This document shows, piece after piece, positions 6,458 to 7,455 of a DNA stretch of 7,455 nucleotides. The DNA lies in assembly GCA_937928755.1 (NCBI GenBank), contig CALEZI010000017.1, forward strand, positions 1 through 7,455. The letters run 5' to 3'. The DNA comes from an uncultured Rhodanobacteraceae bacterium. Lineage in GTDB: Bacteria; Pseudomonadota; Gammaproteobacteria; Xanthomonadales; SZUA-5. Below the pieces are notes generated by a model. The model ran no database searches. It was not told the DNA's origin and saw nothing but the letters and a program-made list of their open reading frames with translations. The position numbers and the translations under genes were made by a program. Each line of letters opens with the position of its first letter. Within the stretch, counting starts at the first letter, position 1.

Positions 6458-7455
6458 TCAGCGTTCGATGGCGATGGCCACGCCCTGGCCACCGCCGATG
6501 CACAGCGTGGCCAGGCCCTTGCGGGCATCGCGGCGGATCAGTTCGTGGACCAGGGTGACCAGGATGCGCGCACCGGACGCGCCGATCGGGTGGCCGAGCG
6601 CGATCGCGCCGCCGTTGACGTTGACCCTGGCCGTGTCCCAGCCCAGTTCCTGGTTCACCGCCAGCGCCTGCGCGGCGAAGGCTTCGTTGGCCTCGATCAG
6701 GTCGAGATCGCCGATGCGCCAGCCCGCCTTGCTCAGCGTCTTCTGCGTGGCCGGCACCGGGCCGATGCCCATGACCGCCGGGTCCACGCCGGCGCTGGCA
6801 TAGCCGCGGATCCACGCCAGCACCGGCAGGCCCAGTGCCTTGGCCTTCTGCGCACTGGCCAGCAGCAGCACCGCGGCGCCGTCGTTGATCGTGGACGCGT
6901 TGCCGGCGGTCACCGTGCCGTCCTTCTTGAACGCAGGGCGCAGCTTGGCCAGCGCGTCGGCGGTGGTGCCGGCGCGCGGCTGCTCGTCGGTGTCGAACAG
7001 CACCGGATCGCCCTTGCGCTGCGGGATCGAAATCGGGGTGATCTCGTCGCCGAAGCGGCCGGCGGCGATGGCCTCGGCGGCCTTGCGCTGCGAGTCGGCG
7101 GCGAAGGCGTCCTGCTGCTCGCGGGTGATGCCGTAGCGCTCGGCCAGGTTCTCGGCGGTGATGCCCATGTGGTAGTCGTTGAACGCGTCCCACAGGCCGT
7201 CGCGGATCAGGCTGTCCTCCAGTTGCGCATGGCCCAGGCGCAGGCCGGTGCGTGCCTTGGGCAGCACGTAGGGGGCCAGGCTCATGCTCTCCTGGCCACC
7301 GGCCAGGACCAGGTCGGCGTCGCCCAGGGCGATCGCCTGCGCGGCCAGGTGCACCGCCTTCAGGCCCGAGCCGCAGACCTTGTTGAGGCTCAGCGCGGGA
7401 ACCGCGTGCGGCAGGCCCGCCGTGTCGGCAGCCGTATAGAGAGGCTTGATGACGA
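6458..7455 (-). CDS. Acetyl-CoA acetyltransferase (thiolase), N-terminus cut by window edge
   Basis: Condenses two acetyl-CoA to acetoacetyl-CoA, or cleaves it, in the cytoplasm; this is the first step of polyhydroxybutyrate synthesis and is also used in short-chain fatty acid breakdown. The frame is open to the right edge and gives 331 visible residues; about 62 N-terminal residues of a normal 393 are missing. The nucleophilic Cys lies in NKVCGSG, followed by GGQESMS, NDYHMGITAENLA and NEAFAAQ. The catalytic His is in GHPIGASG, and the second Cys is in CIGGGQG near the end. The protein therefore appears functional, provided the unseen part is intact. An internal GTG at 7354 lies after the nucleophile and is not a plausible start. 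The first roughly 13 visible residues match the usual GQNPARQA segment poorly. It is the most upstream visible gene of the cluster; phaA or atoB would both be reasonable names. Confidence 0.94.
   Translation of the reverse strand, partial: VIKPLYTAADTAGLPHAVPALSLNKVCGSGLKAVHLAAQAIALGDADLVLAGGQESMSLAPYVLPKARTGLRLGHAQLEDSLIRDGLWDAFNDYHMGITAENLAERYGITREQQDAFAADSQRKAAEAIAAGRFGDEITPISIPQRKGDPVLFDTDEQPRAGTTADALAKLRPAFKKDGTVTAGNASTINDGAAVLLLASAQKAKALGLPVLAWIRGYASAGVDPAVMGIGPVPATQKTLSKAGWRIGDLDLIEANEAFAAQALAVNQELGWDTARVNVNGGAIALGHPIGASGARILVTLVHELIRRDARKGLATLCIGGGQGVAIAIER

Noticed and set aside
4912..6558. Plus-strand open frame of 548 codons antisense to the DUF3141 gene
   Set aside because: It lies opposite a recognisable gene in very high-GC3 DNA, where the antisense frame stays open by composition; it is rich in Val, Gly, His and Arg without any domain I recognise.
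7424..7443. Short resemblance to a sequencing transposon adapter (GTCGGCAGC followed by GTATAGAGA)
   Set aside because: Only about nine bases match exactly, the reading frame continues through it, and no other adapter sequence is present; chance is adequate without raw reads.

Overview
The window is a single, tightly packed, leftward-running (minus-strand) gene cluster from a GC-rich bacterium. GC content and protein character point to Pseudomonadota, most likely a beta- or gammaproteobacterium such as a Burkholderiales or Xanthomonadales relative; the genus cannot be fixed from the sequence. No tRNA, rRNA, insertion sequence, CRISPR array or phage gene was seen. No stretch longer than about 85 bases lies outside a gene.

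Layout in transcription order, right to left: (1) an acetyl-CoA acetyltransferase (thiolase) missing its N-terminus at the right edge; (2) a 793-residue DUF3141 protein with a PHA-synthase-like Cys/Asp/His catalytic set; (3) a fusion of a MaoC-like hot-dog domain with a phosphate acetyl/butyryltransferase; (4) an NAD-type short-chain dehydrogenase; (5) a six-helix HdeD/DUF308 membrane protein; (6) an acetate/propionate kinase missing its last residues at the left edge. The gaps are 22, 82, 61 and 15 bases and then a 4-base overlap, so one operon is likely. Its promoter lies to the right of the window, and no rho-independent terminator is visible inside.

Read together, the genes look like an acyl-CoA handling module. 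The thiolase interconverts acetyl-CoA and acetoacetyl-CoA. The PhaC-like protein suggests hydroxyacyl-CoA or polyhydroxyalkanoate chemistry. The phosphotransacylase and acetate kinase can turn an acyl-CoA into acyl-phosphate and then ATP plus free acid. The dehydrogenase could recycle NAD(H), and the HdeD-like protein suggests a link to acid or envelope stress. This would suit carbon overflow or low-oxygen growth, but that is inference from gene content.

The main oddities are a MaoC-like domain whose Asp/His catalytic pair appears to be replaced by Gly/Gln, a PhaC-like protein of unassigned function with a basic low-complexity tail, and a marked change in third-position GC inside the DUF3141 gene.
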